Assembly: GCA_021463865.1 (NCBI GenBank)
Contig: JAJTXY010000003.1
Location: forward strand, 62,001-126,000
Direction of reading: 5' to 3'
DNA: 64,000 bases
Origin: Anaerolineae bacterium
Lineage (GTDB): Bacteria; Chloroflexota; Anaerolineae; Aggregatilineales; J027
The notes under the pieces are model-generated. The model saw nothing but the letters and a program-made list of their open reading frames with translations, searched no databases and was not told the DNA's origin. The translations under genes and the position numbers were made by a program. How positions within the stretch are numbered: the first letter of the stretch is position 1; each line of letters opens with the position of its first letter. Of this stretch, positions 56,039-64,000 are shown piece after piece.

Positions 56039-57025
56039 GTGTTTACCCGTTTTCAAAAGTGGGCATTGGCGACCACCATTGCCACTTATATCCTGATTAT
56101 GGTTGGCGGCATGGTGCGTGCCTCAGATGCCGGATTGGGCTGTCCCGATTGGCCCAAATGTTTTGGTCGCTACTATCCACCCCTCACCGAATCCCAAGTC
56201 CCAAGCAACATTGACGCCTCCAAATTTGATTTTCAACTGGCATGGATTGAATATACCAATCGTTTTGTTGGGGTGATAATCGGCTTTTTGATTCTCGGTA
56301 CGCTGATTTTAGCCATCCGCAACCACCGCAATAACCGCCGTATCCTCTACCCCTCCATTGGTGCGTTTGTACTGGTCGTGTTCGAGGGTTGGTTAGGTGG
56401 GCAGGTCGTTGCCAGTGAACTAGAAGCATGGGTCTTAACCGCGCATCTAATATTGGCGCTGGTGATTGTGAGTCTTTTATTGTATGCTACTGTCACAGGA
56501 TTTTTTCCCAATTCTAAACCATTCACAAACTTGCCCGTTCATCGGCGGCGATTAGGCTGGCTTGCCATTGCAGTCTTGCTGCTTACATTGGTACAGGTTG
56601 GTTTGGGAACACAACTGCGCGGCGAACTGGAAGACATCGAAGACCAACAAGGTGAATTGCTTGCCCGCAGTAAATGGATTGAGGAAACCAGTTGGGTGGA
56701 TATGGTTCACCGTTCCTATTCTTGGCTCATCGTGGCCGGAATGGTTGGAATTGTTTACTATACCCATCGTAAGATTGACCCCAGTCGCTGGCTCAGAATA
56801 CTGGCAAAAGCAACTGCGGGCCTACTAGCCGTCCAAATTGTCGCTGGTGTAGGGATGGCTTATGGGGGATTACCGCCAGCCTTACAGGTAGTACATCTAA
56901 TCACCGCGAGTTTGTTTGTCGGTGGTTTGACCCTCATCTACTTGTTGGCCGGGCGTGTGAGTGTTGCATCGTCGCACCTATCCAAAGAACAACCTCAATC
57001 CCAAATTTCGCATCAACCAGCCTAG
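56039..57025 (+). CDS. ctaA: Heme A synthase (CtaA/COX15)
   Basis: A 328-residue membrane protein with eight predicted helices, matching CtaA, which converts heme O to heme A for the terminal oxidase. Signatures are the N-terminal GGMVRASDAGLGCPDWPKCFGRYYPP (the first loop, with the Cys pair seen in many CtaA), EYTNRFVGV with its heme-ligand His replaced as in part of the family, EGWLGGQVVASELEAW, VHRSYSWLIV and LQVVHLITAS with His. The start is GTG with AAGGAG upstream. ctaB, encoding the preceding enzyme, lies 6 kb downstream. Confidence 0.92.
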   Translation: MFTRFQKWALATTIATYILIMVGGMVRASDAGLGCPDWPKCFGRYYPPLTESQVPSNIDASKFDFQLAWIEYTNRFVGVIIGFLILGTLILAIRNHRNNRRILYPSIGAFVLVVFEGWLGGQVVASELEAWVLTAHLILALVIVSLLLYATVTGFFPNSKPFTNLPVHRRRLGWLAIAVLLLTLVQVGLGTQLRGELEDIEDQQGELLARSKWIEETSWVDMVHRSYSWLIVAGMVGIVYYTHRKIDPSRWLRILAKATAGLLAVQIVAGVGMAYGGLPPALQVVHLITASLFVGGLTLIYLLAGRVSVASSHLSKEQPQSQISHQPA

Positions 57026-57058
57026 TTGGTTTTGTGTTAGACTATTTGTCGCATATTT

Positions 57059-57088
57059 TTGACAAGAATTTGTGACAAATGGTACAAT
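57059..57088 (+). promoter_or_regulatory. Promoter of the cytochrome oxidase operon
   Basis: A perfect -35 TTGACA (57059-57064) and -10 TACAAT (57083-57088) with an 18-base spacer, about 70 bases before ctaC. Confidence 0.78.
57070..57087. promoter_or_regulatory. Rex-like operator 1
   Basis: TTGTG-N8-TACAA matches the Rex outer half-sites (TTGTG-N8-CACAA) at 9 of 10 positions. It overlaps the spacer and -10 box. Confidence 0.5.
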
Positions 57089-57092
57089 TTAT

Positions 57093-57110
57093 TTGTGACA
57101 TTGGGCACAA
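57093..57110. promoter_or_regulatory. Rex-like operator 2
   Basis: TTGTG-ACATTGGG-CACAA matches the Rex outer half-sites at all 10 positions, with the correct 8-base spacing. It covers the predicted transcription start. Confidence 0.58.
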
Positions 57111-57156
57111 ATATTGTTTGCAGGGTCGAGAGGGCGTTGTAAGGAGAGTTTAGCGA

Positions 57157-58584
57157 GTGATGAAGCGACCTCAATGGATGGGGACTCTACTAATTCTAGT
57201 GAGTTTCATCGGGATTCTGTTTTTTCTGACTGGGGGTAGGTTTTCATTTGCCCGTCAATTAAGTGGGGATGATGCCTCCGCACTCAATCTAACTGGCGAT
57301 AAAACCGTCCAGTTTATATTGGTGACGGTGGGTGTCCTCGGAGCAATGGGTGGCATGGCTGCCGCAATTGCATTTGTAGTCTGGCGCTTGAATCGTGACA
57401 TCACGCAAGCCCAAACCAGTGCTCCCGAACCAACCAATCCTCTCGATTATCGAATTTATGGTCATCGCGCCGCGCTGGTCTTGATAGGCGGCATTACGAT
57501 TGTGATGCTGCTATTCTGCCAAGCCATCAGCATGATACCCGGCTTTGGTGGTCAGGATATTCTGCCTGTCGCCGCTGGGGAAGAAGCCCAAGCCATTGAC
57601 CGGCTTTTCCTAGTGGAATATATCGTCATGTCGGTGATTTTCGGCTTGGTAGTGGGCCTGTTCCTCCACAGCTTACTCTACTTCCGAACCACCAAAGATG
57701 ACCGTAGCGATGGGATGTTTATTCACGGGCATAATAAGCTCGAACTTGGCTGGACAATCATTCCTGCTATCATCGTGACCGTGCTGGGCATCTACGCGCT
57801 GATCGAATTTATTGGCATTTTTAAAGAAGAAGACAATGAATATGTCATTAAAGTAACCGGTCAGCAGTGGGCATGGTCATTTGAATATCCCGATGATCCC
57901 GATACTGAAGAAGCGGATGGTTTCGTCAGTACAGAATTGGTCTTGTTGCAAAACCAGCCCATCAAGCTCGAAATGAACTCACTAGATGTGATCCATTCCT
58001 TCTGGATACCCGAACTGCGCGTCAAACAGGACGTTACGCCGGGTGTAGAAACCACCTATCGTGTCACCCCCACTGTCGCTGGCGAATATAGTGTCCGCTG
58101 TACTGAAATCTGCGGGTTAAATCACTCGCTCATGCTGGCCGATGTGTTGGTGATGGATCAAAGTTCCTATAACAAATGGGTCGAACAAAAAATTGCTGAC
58201 TTGCAAGACCCCGTAGCCGTCGGACAGACCCTTGCCGCACCATGCCTAACCTGCCACTCTCTTGATGGCAGTCGCATTGTCGGCCCAACATGGAAAGAAC
58301 TCTATGGCAGCGAAGTGCCAATCGAAGGGGAAGGTAGCATCCTCGCCGATGAAAATTATATTCTAGACTCTATCGTCAATCCGAATGGGCAAATCCATCA
58401 GGGCTATCCAGCCGGAGTGATGCCTCAAAACTATGGCTCAACCTTCTCCGAAGTGCAGTTGGGTCAACTCCTAGCCTTCATCAAGTCGCAATCCGAAATC
58501 GGGCGACAAGAATTGGAAGCTGAGTCCTCCGCAGACGAAGAAACGCCAGAAGCTGATTTACAAGTGGGAGCAGTCGTAAACTAA
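57157..58584 (+). CDS. ctaC: Cytochrome c oxidase subunit II with fused cytochrome c (caa3-type)
   Basis: A 475-residue subunit II. Five helices are predicted: two extra at the N-terminus (about 8-27 and 50-76), then about 105-127, 148-172 and 197-217. The CuA site is complete: His280 in DVIHSFW, then Cys315, Cys319, His323 and Met326 in CTEICGLNHSLM. A fused class I cytochrome c follows with heme motif CLTCH (363-367) and a likely axial Met in AGVMPQ. This marks a caa3-type enzyme that accepts electrons through its own heme c. The start GTG 57157 (or ATG 57160) follows AAGGAG. ctaD begins 11 bases later. Confidence 0.95.
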   Translation: MMKRPQWMGTLLILVSFIGILFFLTGGRFSFARQLSGDDASALNLTGDKTVQFILVTVGVLGAMGGMAAAIAFVVWRLNRDITQAQTSAPEPTNPLDYRIYGHRAALVLIGGITIVMLLFCQAISMIPGFGGQDILPVAAGEEAQAIDRLFLVEYIVMSVIFGLVVGLFLHSLLYFRTTKDDRSDGMFIHGHNKLELGWTIIPAIIVTVLGIYALIEFIGIFKEEDNEYVIKVTGQQWAWSFEYPDDPDTEEADGFVSTELVLLQNQPIKLEMNSLDVIHSFWIPELRVKQDVTPGVETTYRVTPTVAGEYSVRCTEICGLNHSLMLADVLVMDQSSYNKWVEQKIADLQDPVAVGQTLAAPCLTCHSLDGSRIVGPTWKELYGSEVPIEGEGSILADENYILDSIVNPNGQIHQGYPAGVMPQNYGSTFSEVQLGQLLAFIKSQSEIGRQELEAESSADEETPEADLQVGAVVN

Positions 58585-58595
58585 AAGGTGTCATT

Positions 58596-60617
58596 ATGTT
58601 AATACCGAGACCCCTCCGTATTCTCTATCATATTGGGCTTTTACGCGGCCTTGTGGTGGGTATCATCGCTATGATTGCAGGCATGATCCTAACCAACATT
58701 GTACGTGCTGCGTTCGGCATGGACACAATGGACTTGATGCTGCCCCTTAAGGCGCTGTTCGGTTCAACCGTTTGGCAAGCCCGCACCAATCCCGATACTG
58801 CAACTGAAATTGTCACGGGTATGGGTGCAATATTCTTTACCCTCGGCTTTTTGGCCGGGGTAGGGTCTATGAACGATTGGTTTGCTTGGTCAATCGGGCG
58901 CAAAGGTGGTGATGGTCACTTTCACCCCAAAGAAGGCATCCCAACTTGGACGCGCTATTTTAGCTTCGATACCAATCACAAAGTGGTCGGCATTCAATAC
59001 GGCCTGACCTCAGTTTTGGTGTTGATGGTTGGCGGCTTGTTCGCGCTGATTTTCCGTACCGAATTGGCCCAACCCGGTCTGCAATTTCTAAACAACCAAC
59101 AATACAACAACTATATTGGTATTCATGGGCTGTTGATGATTGCCGCCGTCTTGTTAGGTGTCGGGGCGCTGTCTAACTATCTTGTACCCATCATGATCGG
59201 CGCTCAAGATATGGCCTTCCCGCGCCTAAATGGCTTTTCGTATTGGATCGGCGTTCCTGCGGCGATCTTGCTGCTCATGGCCCTGCCAATGGGTGGCTTT
59301 GATACCGGATGGACAGCCTATCCACCGCTGAGTGTAAAAGCACCGTTGGGGATGCAGTTTGTCCTACTGTCTATCTTTATTCTCGGTTTCCAATCCATTG
59401 TCGGTTCCATCAACCTGCTGGTCACGATTTTTATGATGCGTGCCCCCGGCATGACATGGTTCCGTATGCCCATCTTTGTCTGGGGCGTATTGGCAGCCTC
59501 GCTGCTCCAATTCACCGCGACCCAGTTTTTCGGTCTGGCCTTCATCTCCGTCCTGATCGAACGTTGGGTCAACATTCCCTTCTACGATCCTGCACGCGGT
59601 GGCAATGTCACGCTTTACCAGCATATTTTCTGGTTCTACTCGCACCCCACCGTGTACATCTGGGTGCTGCCGGGGTTAGGTGTCATTAGCGAAATTCTCC
59701 CCGTGTTCAGCCGTAAGCCACTCTTTGGTTACAAGCCGATTGCGCTGTCCAGTATGGCGATTGCCTTCATGGGCTATCTCGTATGGGCACATCACATGTT
59801 TACCTCGGCAATGGATCCCTTCCTACGCCTGCCCTTCATGTTGACCACCCTCACCATTGCCGTCCCGACGGGAATTAAATTCTTCAACTGGATCGGTACA
59901 CTTTGGGGCGGCAAGATTCACATCTCGACCCCCATGTTGTTCTCGTTGGGTGCGTTTATCTTGTTCTTGCTCGGTGGTCTGACTGGCCCCCCCAACGGCT
60001 TAGTGGTGACGGGCATTCACCTGCATGATACCCATTGGGTTGTGGCCCATTTCCATATCACGGTGTTCGGTGGATTCCTGTTCTCCCTCTTATCAGCAAT
60101 CTACTTCTGGTTCCCCAAGATGACGGGCAAGATGTTTAACGAGTTTTTGGGACGTGTCCATTTCTGGTTTATGTTCGGGGGGTTCGCCACCTTCGCCCTC
60201 AGCCTGTTCCGCATCGGCGTCTTGGGGATGCCTCGCCGCTACGCTGATTACGACTCAGCGTGGGGTTTTGGCAGTTTGAATATGTTGGCAACCATCGGCG
60301 CGTTTGCTGCGGGTGGCAGTATGCTGATCTTTATTTTCAATATGGCATTTAGTGCCCGTTACGGCGTCAAAGCTGCGCCGAATCCTTGGCGCTCACGCAG
60401 CTTGGAATGGCAAATCGCTTCCCCAGTGCCAGAATTCAACTTCAGCGCTATCCCCGAAATTGTGGGGCATCCCTATGATTACGGTTTGCCGGGGGCGGTC
60501 TATGCCATCTTGAGTCCGGAAGATCAAGTTGCGCCCCTAGAAGACGCCTATACGCCGCTGGATCAACCCGAAGCAGTTGGCAGTGGTATTGCCGCTGTGC
60601 CCGTTGCTGGTGACTAA
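58596..60617 (+). CDS. ctaD: Cytochrome c oxidase subunit I, A2-type
   Basis: A 673-residue heme-copper oxidase subunit I. About 110 N-terminal residues with two extra helices precede the usual start near RYFSFDTNHKVVG. Heme and CuB ligands are visible: GIHGLLMI (low-spin His), WFYSHPTVYIWVLPG (CuB His350 and the cross-linked Tyr354), MGYLVWAHHMFTS (two CuB His), and HDTHWVVAHFHIT. At the D-channel exit the Glu of HPEVY is replaced by Thr, with Tyr348-Ser349 beside His, the signature of A2-type oxidases such as those of Thermus and Rhodothermus. The enzyme is expected to reduce O2 and pump protons. Confidence 0.96.
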   Translation: MLIPRPLRILYHIGLLRGLVVGIIAMIAGMILTNIVRAAFGMDTMDLMLPLKALFGSTVWQARTNPDTATEIVTGMGAIFFTLGFLAGVGSMNDWFAWSIGRKGGDGHFHPKEGIPTWTRYFSFDTNHKVVGIQYGLTSVLVLMVGGLFALIFRTELAQPGLQFLNNQQYNNYIGIHGLLMIAAVLLGVGALSNYLVPIMIGAQDMAFPRLNGFSYWIGVPAAILLLMALPMGGFDTGWTAYPPLSVKAPLGMQFVLLSIFILGFQSIVGSINLLVTIFMMRAPGMTWFRMPIFVWGVLAASLLQFTATQFFGLAFISVLIERWVNIPFYDPARGGNVTLYQHIFWFYSHPTVYIWVLPGLGVISEILPVFSRKPLFGYKPIALSSMAIAFMGYLVWAHHMFTSAMDPFLRLPFMLTTLTIAVPTGIKFFNWIGTLWGGKIHISTPMLFSLGAFILFLLGGLTGPPNGLVVTGIHLHDTHWVVAHFHITVFGGFLFSLLSAIYFWFPKMTGKMFNEFLGRVHFWFMFGGFATFALSLFRIGVLGMPRRYADYDSAWGFGSLNMLATIGAFAAGGSMLIFIFNMAFSARYGVKAAPNPWRSRSLEWQIASPVPEFNFSAIPEIVGHPYDYGLPGAVYAILSPEDQVAPLEDAYTPLDQPEAVGSGIAAVPVAGD

Positions 60618-60639
60618 TTTTTAAGGGGGAAAGCCAATT

Positions 60640-60897
60640 ATGGAACACGAAACACACTCACGTAAAGGCAAAGCCGCCGAATATCTACAGGGCATTATTG
60701 TCCTTGTCGTGTTGGGGGTTTTCACCGCCATTGAATATGTCATCGGGACTGCCGATGATATTCCATTGTTTAGCAGCACGCTGATTCCGCTGACCCTTAT
60801 CGCAGTGGTCAAGGCAGGCGTCATCATCAACTACTACATGCACATTTCGCATATGTGGAATCCTGAAGACGAAGTAGACGAGGGGCACGCAGAATAA
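60640..60897 (+). CDS. ctaF: Cytochrome c oxidase subunit IV (small, caa3-type)
   Basis: An 85-residue membrane protein with two helices (about 13-33 and 42-62) of the bacterial caa3 subunit IV family, in the expected position between subunits I and III. The ending HISHMWNPED is typical of family members, which show YMH..HM near the second helix. It is a small accessory subunit that stabilises the complex. It has its own AAGGGGG ribosome site. Confidence 0.88.
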   Translation: MEHETHSRKGKAAEYLQGIIVLVVLGVFTAIEYVIGTADDIPLFSSTLIPLTLIAVVKAGVIINYYMHISHMWNPEDEVDEGHAE

Positions 60898-60899
60898 TA

Positions 60900-61559
60900 A
60901 TGAGTACGACAGCACTTGAACCAATTGCCCATCACAGCACAGTGATCGAGCACGATGGTCATCACGGCGGCCTTATTCCAATCGCGCCCGAACGTCAGCT
61001 TCAATTCAACCGTCTGGGGATGTGGCTGTTTATCATCTCCGAAACCTTCCTGTTCGCCGGGATTCTCATTATGCGCATCGTTTTGGGGCGCAATGAAGAT
61101 GGCTTCACCCGGCCTGAACTCAGCCAATCGTTGGGCTTGTTAATTACCTCCATCCTGTTGGTGAGTAGCTTTTTCGTCAATCGCGCCGAAGTCGCCATCA
61201 AACACAATGACCGCTTCCAATTTAATCTCAGTACCTTTTTGGCGATTCTCTTGGGCTTGATCTTCGTCGGTGGCGTGGTTTATGAATGGGACGAGGCCCT
61301 CAATCACTTCAAGCCAGATGGTCATATTGAAGGCGGCCTGTTCTTTTTCATGACAGGTGTCCACGCCTTGCACGTCATCACCGGCGTGCTTTTCCTGTTG
61401 ATCGTGTTTTTTAATGGCATTCGCGGCCATTATTCTTCCAAGAGCCATTGGGGGGTCGAATCTGCCGCTCTCTATTGGCACTTTGTTGACGTGGTATGGG
61501 TTTTCTTCTATGTCGCCCTCTATCTAATCGGAACCGTGCCGGAGACTGTCGCGCATTAA
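60900..61559 (+). CDS. ctaE: Cytochrome c oxidase subunit III
   Basis: A 219-residue subunit III with five predicted helices, matching the short bacterial form. Signatures are GMWLFIISETFLFAGI near the first helix, the Glu in EWDEALN, GVHALHVITGVLFL and the end WHFVDVVWVFFYVALYL. It starts 2 bases after the stop of subunit IV. It is the last structural subunit; a terminator follows about 40 bases later. Confidence 0.95.
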   Translation: MSTTALEPIAHHSTVIEHDGHHGGLIPIAPERQLQFNRLGMWLFIISETFLFAGILIMRIVLGRNEDGFTRPELSQSLGLLITSILLVSSFFVNRAEVAIKHNDRFQFNLSTFLAILLGLIFVGGVVYEWDEALNHFKPDGHIEGGLFFFMTGVHALHVITGVLFLLIVFFNGIRGHYSSKSHWGVESAALYWHFVDVVWVFFYVALYLIGTVPETVAH

Positions 61560-61601
61560 TCGGCTGCGACTACGCTTTTCTGAAAATCACAATTGAGCAG
61601 G

Positions 61602-61639
61602 GGCGGGTTAAGCAAGTTTGAGATAACCCGCCTTTGTTT
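61602..61639 (+). terminator. Rho-independent terminator after ctaE
   Basis: A perfect 9-bp stem (GGCGGGTTA / TAACCCGCC) with a 13-base loop, followed by TTTGTTT. It separates the structural subunits from the assembly genes. Confidence 0.9.
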
Positions 61640-61651
61640 GAAGGTATGTAG

Positions 61652-62542
61652 ATGGATGCAACAACTGAAGCCTTCCTGCAATCATGGGAATGGCGTTGGG
61701 ACGTAATCTTCGTCCTCCTGACATGCGTTTCAATATACGTAACAGGTTGGGTGCGGCTGCGACGTATGGGCGCGAAAATCGCCAACGGTTGGCGTCTTGC
61801 CTCCTACCTCGCGGGCATGGGTTTCATCGCCCTAGCACTACTTTCGGGTATCGGCACATTTGAATCGTTGCTGTTTTTCATCCATATGATTCAGCACATT
61901 CTCATGATGATGTATGCCGCCCCGCTGATTATGCTCGCCGCCCCCATGCCGATTGGGATGTGGGGATTGCCCCGCCCAATTCGGCTGCAACTGGCTAAAT
62001 TCCTCAATCAGAAATCACCACTCCGGCAACTCATTGTCACCATCACCAAGCCGGGGATTATTTGGATGTTCTATACCCTCAATTTGTGGATGTGGCACGA
62101 CTCTGAAATGTACGAACGCGCCACGACTCACAGCACTGTCCATAACATCCAGCATTTGTTGTTTTTCGGCACGGCCCTTGCCATTTGGTGGCACACCACC
62201 GACGCGGCCCCCAAATTTCATAAACACCGCACCTATGGCAAGCGTATGATGTTCGCCGCCGCCACCTATTTCCAAAATTTGCTGCTTGGCATCTATATCA
62301 CGATGTCACCGGAGTTGATTTACACCTATTACGCCACCGTGCCGCGTATGTGGGGGATTGAGGCCCACCGTGACCAAACCATCGGCGGCCTGATTATGTG
62401 GATTCCGGGTGGCATGATGTATGGCTACACCATTTTGATCTTGATTTCGCGGCTGATGGATTATTCCGAGAAGCAGGCCCAAATTAAGGCCAAAAAAGCG
62501 AGTCTCAAACGCCAGCAGACCAAAGGAATCGCAACGCCATGA
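61652..62542 (+). CDS. ctaG: Cytochrome c oxidase assembly protein CtaG (caa3 type)
   Basis: A 296-residue membrane protein with seven predicted helices of the caa3_CtaG family, needed for maturation of caa3 oxidase, probably in copper insertion. Conserved His-rich segments are present: FFIHMIQHILMMMYAAPL, LWMWHDSEMYE, STVHNIQHLLFFGTALAIWW and GMMYGYTIL. It overlaps the next gene by ATGA and follows the terminator after ctaE, so it is either a read-through or separately expressed unit. Confidence 0.93.
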   Translation: MDATTEAFLQSWEWRWDVIFVLLTCVSIYVTGWVRLRRMGAKIANGWRLASYLAGMGFIALALLSGIGTFESLLFFIHMIQHILMMMYAAPLIMLAAPMPIGMWGLPRPIRLQLAKFLNQKSPLRQLIVTITKPGIIWMFYTLNLWMWHDSEMYERATTHSTVHNIQHLLFFGTALAIWWHTTDAAPKFHKHRTYGKRMMFAAATYFQNLLLGIYITMSPELIYTYYATVPRMWGIEAHRDQTIGGLIMWIPGGMMYGYTILILISRLMDYSEKQAQIKAKKASLKRQQTKGIATP

Positions 62543-63066
62543 AGCGGTTGGGGCTACTGATGGTATTGCTCGGTGCGACCTTTATCCCAATGGCGCGTAC
62601 AGATGCACATGGCTTGGGCAATCAAAAATTGGAGCAAGTCGAAGCCGGGCCGTACCTAGTTTCGGCATGGACAGACCCCAAAGATGTCACCATTGAGGAT
62701 GAATTACACGTCACTCTCTCGGTACAGGATCAAGAAAAAGACTTTATCTTAGAAGCCGATGTACGAGTAAGCGCGGTTTTGGCATCTGATCCTTCAGTGA
62801 CAAAATCGCAGCAGGCTACCCATGACAACGCCACCCAAAAACTGTTTTATGAAGCCCCTTTGCGGCTGGATAAATTAGGTCGGTGGCAGATCACGATTGT
62901 AATTGAGGATGAACTAGGTCAGGGCACGGCTAGTTTTGAACTTGATGTTGCCGAAGCCTCAAACAAATGGACGCGCTGGTTATGGCCTGTGTTGGGAGTA
63001 ACCGCCGTAGTCATCATCTTGGCATTCGGGATGTATCGCAAGAATAAACCACAAGGGAGTAAATGA
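62539..63066 (+). CDS. YtkA/FixH-like membrane-anchored protein
   Basis: A 175-residue protein with an N-terminal signal sequence (about 1-23, then AHGLGNQ), an exported beta-sandwich (about 30-140) resembling the YtkA/FixH fold, and a C-terminal helix (about 147-167) with a Lys-rich end. The alternating pattern SAWTDPKDVTIEDELHVTLS fits that family, which is often found beside oxidase assembly genes. Overlap with ctaG and a 1-base gap to ctaB support a maturation role, possibly in copper handling. No Met-rich copper site is obvious. Confidence 0.75.
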   Translation: MKRLGLLMVLLGATFIPMARTDAHGLGNQKLEQVEAGPYLVSAWTDPKDVTIEDELHVTLSVQDQEKDFILEADVRVSAVLASDPSVTKSQQATHDNATQKLFYEAPLRLDKLGRWQITIVIEDELGQGTASFELDVAEASNKWTRWLWPVLGVTAVVIILAFGMYRKNKPQGSK

Positions 63067-63067
63067 T

Positions 63068-63976
63068 TTGAGCATTCGGCAAGACACCAATACCCTTACC
63101 GTTACTAGCGAAGTATCGCTGTGGCAAACACTATCCAGCCTATTCAAATTACGCATTGTCAGCTTACTGTTATTTGCGGCGGTGGGTGGCGCTTTTTTGG
63201 GAGCGGCGGGTCGCCCCGGTCTTCTAGACATGCTTGTTCTCTTGGTGACGGGTGGCCTTTCAGCGGCAGGGGCATCGGCCCTTAACCAATATATCGAGCG
63301 TGACTCCGACGGCGATATGAAACGCACCCGTCAGCGTCCATTGGTGACAGGCCACATCCAGCATCCCGAATACGTCTTGTGGATTGCCCTTGCGATGATT
63401 TTGCTACCTGTCGCGGCGGTCTGGCCCTTCAATCCCGAACTTGGCTTTTTTCTGCTATTAGGGGCAATGATTTACGTTGGCGTCTATACCATTTGGCTGA
63501 AACCCCGCACCATGATGAATATCGTGATTGGTGGAGCAGCGGGAAGTTGTGCTGTATTGAGTGGTGGGGCAGCGGTTGGCGCGTGGAATGATCCCGGCGT
63601 CTTGGCCCTTGCCGCAATTGTGTTCCTGTGGACACCCACCCATTTTTGGGCACTTGCCATTCTATATCGGGATGACTACATCGCCAGCAAAACTCCCATG
63701 CTGCCTGCCCAGACTTCGGCGCGTACTTCCGCCATTTGGGGTTTTGTTCATGCCATCGGCTTGGCAATCTTGGCGCTTGCGCTGGGTGCGGATTCTGCGT
63801 TGGGTCTGCTTTATTTTGTACCTGCCGCGCTGATGACCCTTTATTTCCTGATGCACAGCCTGCGCCTGATTTTTGTGCCAACGCGCCAACAAGCCCTCAA
63901 GTTATTCCTGACCAGTAATCTCTATCTCGCTGTGATTATCCTGTTTGTGTGCATTTCATCGGTGGCGGGCTACTAA
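63068..63976 (+). CDS. ctaB: Protoheme IX farnesyltransferase (heme O synthase)
   Basis: A 302-residue membrane prenyltransferase with about eight helices that converts protoheme to heme O, feeding CtaA. The two Asp-rich motifs are visible: NQYIERDSDGDMKRTRQRPL (about 72) and YRDDYIASKTPMLP. LFKLRIVSLLLFAAVGGAF matches the family N-terminus. The start is TTG 63068, with GGGAG 8 bases upstream and 1 base after the previous stop. The C-terminal end is inside the window, 24 bases before its edge. Confidence 0.96.
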   Translation: MSIRQDTNTLTVTSEVSLWQTLSSLFKLRIVSLLLFAAVGGAFLGAAGRPGLLDMLVLLVTGGLSAAGASALNQYIERDSDGDMKRTRQRPLVTGHIQHPEYVLWIALAMILLPVAAVWPFNPELGFFLLLGAMIYVGVYTIWLKPRTMMNIVIGGAAGSCAVLSGGAAVGAWNDPGVLALAAIVFLWTPTHFWALAILYRDDYIASKTPMLPAQTSARTSAIWGFVHAIGLAILALALGADSALGLLYFVPAALMTLYFLMHSLRLIFVPTRQQALKLFLTSNLYLAVIILFVCISSVAGY

Positions 63977-64000
63977 AAATCCGCTCCACTCAACCGAAGG

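Overview
This 64 kb window looks like chromosomal sequence from a Chloroflexota bacterium, most like the Anaerolineae side of the phylum. No rRNA is present, so this rests on gene content: an E1 alpha/beta fused 2-oxoacid dehydrogenase, very large Ser/Thr kinases fused to ATPase, TPR or WD40 modules, a lone CpaF-type ATPase, AIM24 and CoxE-type proteins, large secreted beta-rich proteins, and a caa3-type oxidase cluster with A2-type features. A sortase-like LPXTG tail on one exported protein fits a single-membrane envelope. Phylum-level placement is an inference. Base composition is fairly even, and I see no insertion sequences, phage genes, integrases or CRISPR arrays.

Layout. 1-5.6 kb: the end of a WD40 protein, a small membrane protein, dephospho-CoA kinase with an extra C-terminal domain, and a kinase-ATPase-TPR regulator. 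6-14 kb: a secreted subtilisin-like protein with a five-fold heptapeptide repeat, the fused E1 enzyme, a LuxR-type regulator carrying what looks like a dead histidine-kinase core, an orphan CpaF ATPase, an AIM24 protein and a CoA-binding protein. 14-28 kb: three large exported proteins, a metallophosphoesterase, and a 1500-residue kinase-STAND-WD40 protein with 14 WD repeats. 28-34 kb: a LacI regulator with a very clear self-regulated promoter and a sugar ABC importer (binding protein plus two permeases, no ATPase); the first permease carries an inserted PDZ domain.

34-41 kb: a lutABC lactate-oxidation operon and a NarL-type two-component system with a soluble multi-GAF sensor. 41-49 kb: xpt-guaA (xanthine to XMP to GMP), then a compact same-strand run of SH3 lipoprotein, M23 peptidase, MoxR ATPase, Nudix hydrolase, zinc-ribbon membrane protein and CoxE-like VWA protein. 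49-56 kb: creatininase-like protein, DEDDh exonuclease, membrane glycosyltransferase, GH13 enzyme, tRNA-Phe(GAA), a CoA-pyrophosphatase-like Nudix protein, a MaoC hydratase and small unknowns.

56-64 kb: a near-complete aerobic terminal oxidase locus: ctaA, then subunits II, I, IV and III, then ctaG, a YtkA/FixH-like protein and ctaB (heme O synthase). Its promoter has a TTGACA/TACAAT core overlapped by two tandem sites matching the outer half-sites of the NADH-sensing repressor Rex. Subunits I and II both have extra N-terminal membrane segments, and subunit I has the YSHPTVY signature of A2-type oxidases in place of HPEVY.

The strongest leads are the PDZ-permease fusion, the operator set inside the lacI promoter, the Rex-like boxes on the oxidase operon, the degenerate kinase-LuxR protein, and the C-terminal domain shared by two otherwise unrelated exported proteins. 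No single locus is clearly a new defence or mobile system.
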